This document shows, piece by piece, positions 4,991 through 5,601 of a DNA stretch of 5,601 nt. Numbering within the stretch: the stretch's first letter is position 1; each line of letters begins with the position of its first letter. This stretch comes from Nanobdellota archaeon (GTDB taxonomy: Archaea > Nanobdellota > Nanobdellia > Woesearchaeales > GW2011-AR15). A program made the position numbers and the translations under genes. The stretch is taken from the NCBI GenBank assembly GCA_013335235.1, contig JAAXVZ010000102.1, positions 1 through 5,601 of the forward strand, written 5' to 3'. The notes below the pieces were generated by a model, which saw only the letters and a program-made list of their open reading frames with translations, was not told the DNA's origin and did not search any database.

Positions 4991-5601
4991 ATGTTCTTCT
5001 TCAAGAAACAACCGAGGATAGAGGATATGCAGCCGAGCGAGCAGCAGGACAATCGGCAGCAGGATAACCAGGAGGCAAGGCCGCTTGGGACTGAAGCCCT
5101 TTCAGCAGAGATAATTAAACTGAAGGCGCAGTTCGACCAGTTCGCAGAGCTGAGGAAGGTGATTAATGAGAGGTTCACCAGGATAAACGAGCAGGTAGGG
5201 GAGCTGCGCGGCATGATTATGGACACTAACAGGTCCATGCAGGATATGGAAGTCAAGACGGTCAAGGCAGTTGACCTTGTAGAGGCAGTCCATCCTGACA
5301 AGCTCATGGTGGATGTCAGGAAACAGGATGCCAAGATAGAATCCCTGAAAGCGAATATAGAGAGCAATGAATCCATAATGAAGACCCTGATGGAACAGCT
5401 GAAGGATCTCCGCAGGCAGATAAGCCAATTCAGGGGAGTCGACCAGGTTGTCCAGATGAATGAGGAAGTGAAAAAAGAGCTCATGGCGATAAAGAAGGTC
5501 GAAGCAGGGGTCGAGAGGCATGCCGACAAGATAGAGGGCATATTCATGGAATCTCAGAAGAGGTTCCAGGATTTTGAATCTCTTGGTGACATGAAACAGA
5601 A
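4991..5601 (+). CDS. Long coiled-coil cytosolic protein, ArlC/D/E-like in style (3' end outside window)
   Basis: The frame from ATG 4991 stays open to the window edge, giving 203 residues. It begins MFFFKKQP, a short hydrophobic and basic N-terminus that could touch membrane or a partner, then a Gln/Asn/Asp-rich segment (~14-30). From ~36 on it is almost continuous heptad-like helix: LSAEIIKLKAQF, INERFTRINEQVGELRGM, DLVEAVHPDKLMVDVRKQDA, ESLKANIESNE, LMEQLKDLRRQISQFRGV, EEVKKELMAIKKVE, ERHADKIEGIF. No Cys, no membrane helix and no enzyme motif are seen. The composition and I-N-E-Q-x-G-E-L-R pattern recall coiled-coil proteins that I remember as widespread in DPANN archaea, and loosely the FlaC/D/E (ArlC/D/E) archaellum accessory proteins. 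I cannot confirm homology. It follows the upstream gene by 4 bases with a strong SD, so it belongs to the same operon and is a likely scaffold for the ATPase complex. Confidence 0.85.
   Translation, partial: MFFFKKQPRIEDMQPSEQQDNRQQDNQEARPLGTEALSAEIIKLKAQFDQFAELRKVINERFTRINEQVGELRGMIMDTNRSMQDMEVKTVKAVDLVEAVHPDKLMVDVRKQDAKIESLKANIESNESIMKTLMEQLKDLRRQISQFRGVDQVVQMNEEVKKELMAIKKVEAGVERHADKIEGIFMESQKRFQDFESLGDMKQ

Noticed and set aside
4897..5547. 216-codon open frame on the minus strand
   Set aside because: It lies antisense to the end of the DUF5752-like gene and to the coiled-coil gene. The translation is Ser/Leu/Cys-rich, as expected from reversing Lys/Glu-rich codons. The + strand frame has a strong SD and coherent heptads.
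1..5601. tRNA, rRNA, CRISPR array, insertion sequence, riboswitch
   Set aside because: Coding frames cover nearly everything. I saw no spaced direct repeats, terminal inverted repeats, transposase motifs or cloverleaf-like segments in the remaining 41 bases.

Overview
The window reads as one strand of a compact archaeal chromosome. The signs are: arginine is coded mostly by AGG/AGA and isoleucine often by ATA; there is a GAGGTGA ribosome-binding site matching the 3' end of archaeal 16S rRNA; the ATPase is HerA-like; and a surface domain is rich in N-X-S/T glycosylation sequons. From memory, the closest look-alikes of the coiled-coil gene at the right edge are in DPANN-type archaea (Woesearchaeota/Pacearchaeota and relatives). 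That placement is inference, not a search result.

Layout, all on the + strand. (1) 1-252: the last 83 residues of a helical protein whose start lies off the left edge. (2) 253-289: a short purine-rich gap with no recognisable promoter. (3) 290-4165: a 1291-residue fusion protein. It has an N-terminal membrane anchor, a roughly 570-residue beta-rich and probably glycosylated ectodomain with a Gly/Pro-rich hinge, a second membrane helix, a HerA/FtsK-superfamily ATPase with intact Walker A and B motifs, a coiled coil, a small domain resembling archaeal DUF5752, and two C-terminal TPRs. (4) 4162-4986: a 274-residue protein, overlapping the ATPase gene by ATGA, that begins with a second copy of the DUF5752-like domain and ends in an unknown helical domain. 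(5) 4991-5601: the first 203 residues of a coiled-coil protein, cut by the right edge. Its style recalls the ArlC/D/E (FlaC/D/E) archaellum accessory proteins. About 99% of the window is coding.

The ATGA overlap, the 4-base gap and the strong SD make genes 3-5 one translationally linked unit, and gene 1-2 may belong to it. The most economical reading is a membrane-spanning machine. The HerA-like motor is tied directly to an extracellular sensing or adhesive domain, and its cytosolic tail (coiled coil, DUF5752-like, TPR) is a docking platform for the next two gene products. DNA or protein translocation, or a pilus-like assembly, are possible jobs. The sequence alone does not decide between them.

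No tRNA, rRNA, CRISPR array, insertion sequence, attachment site, terminator or convincing promoter was seen.
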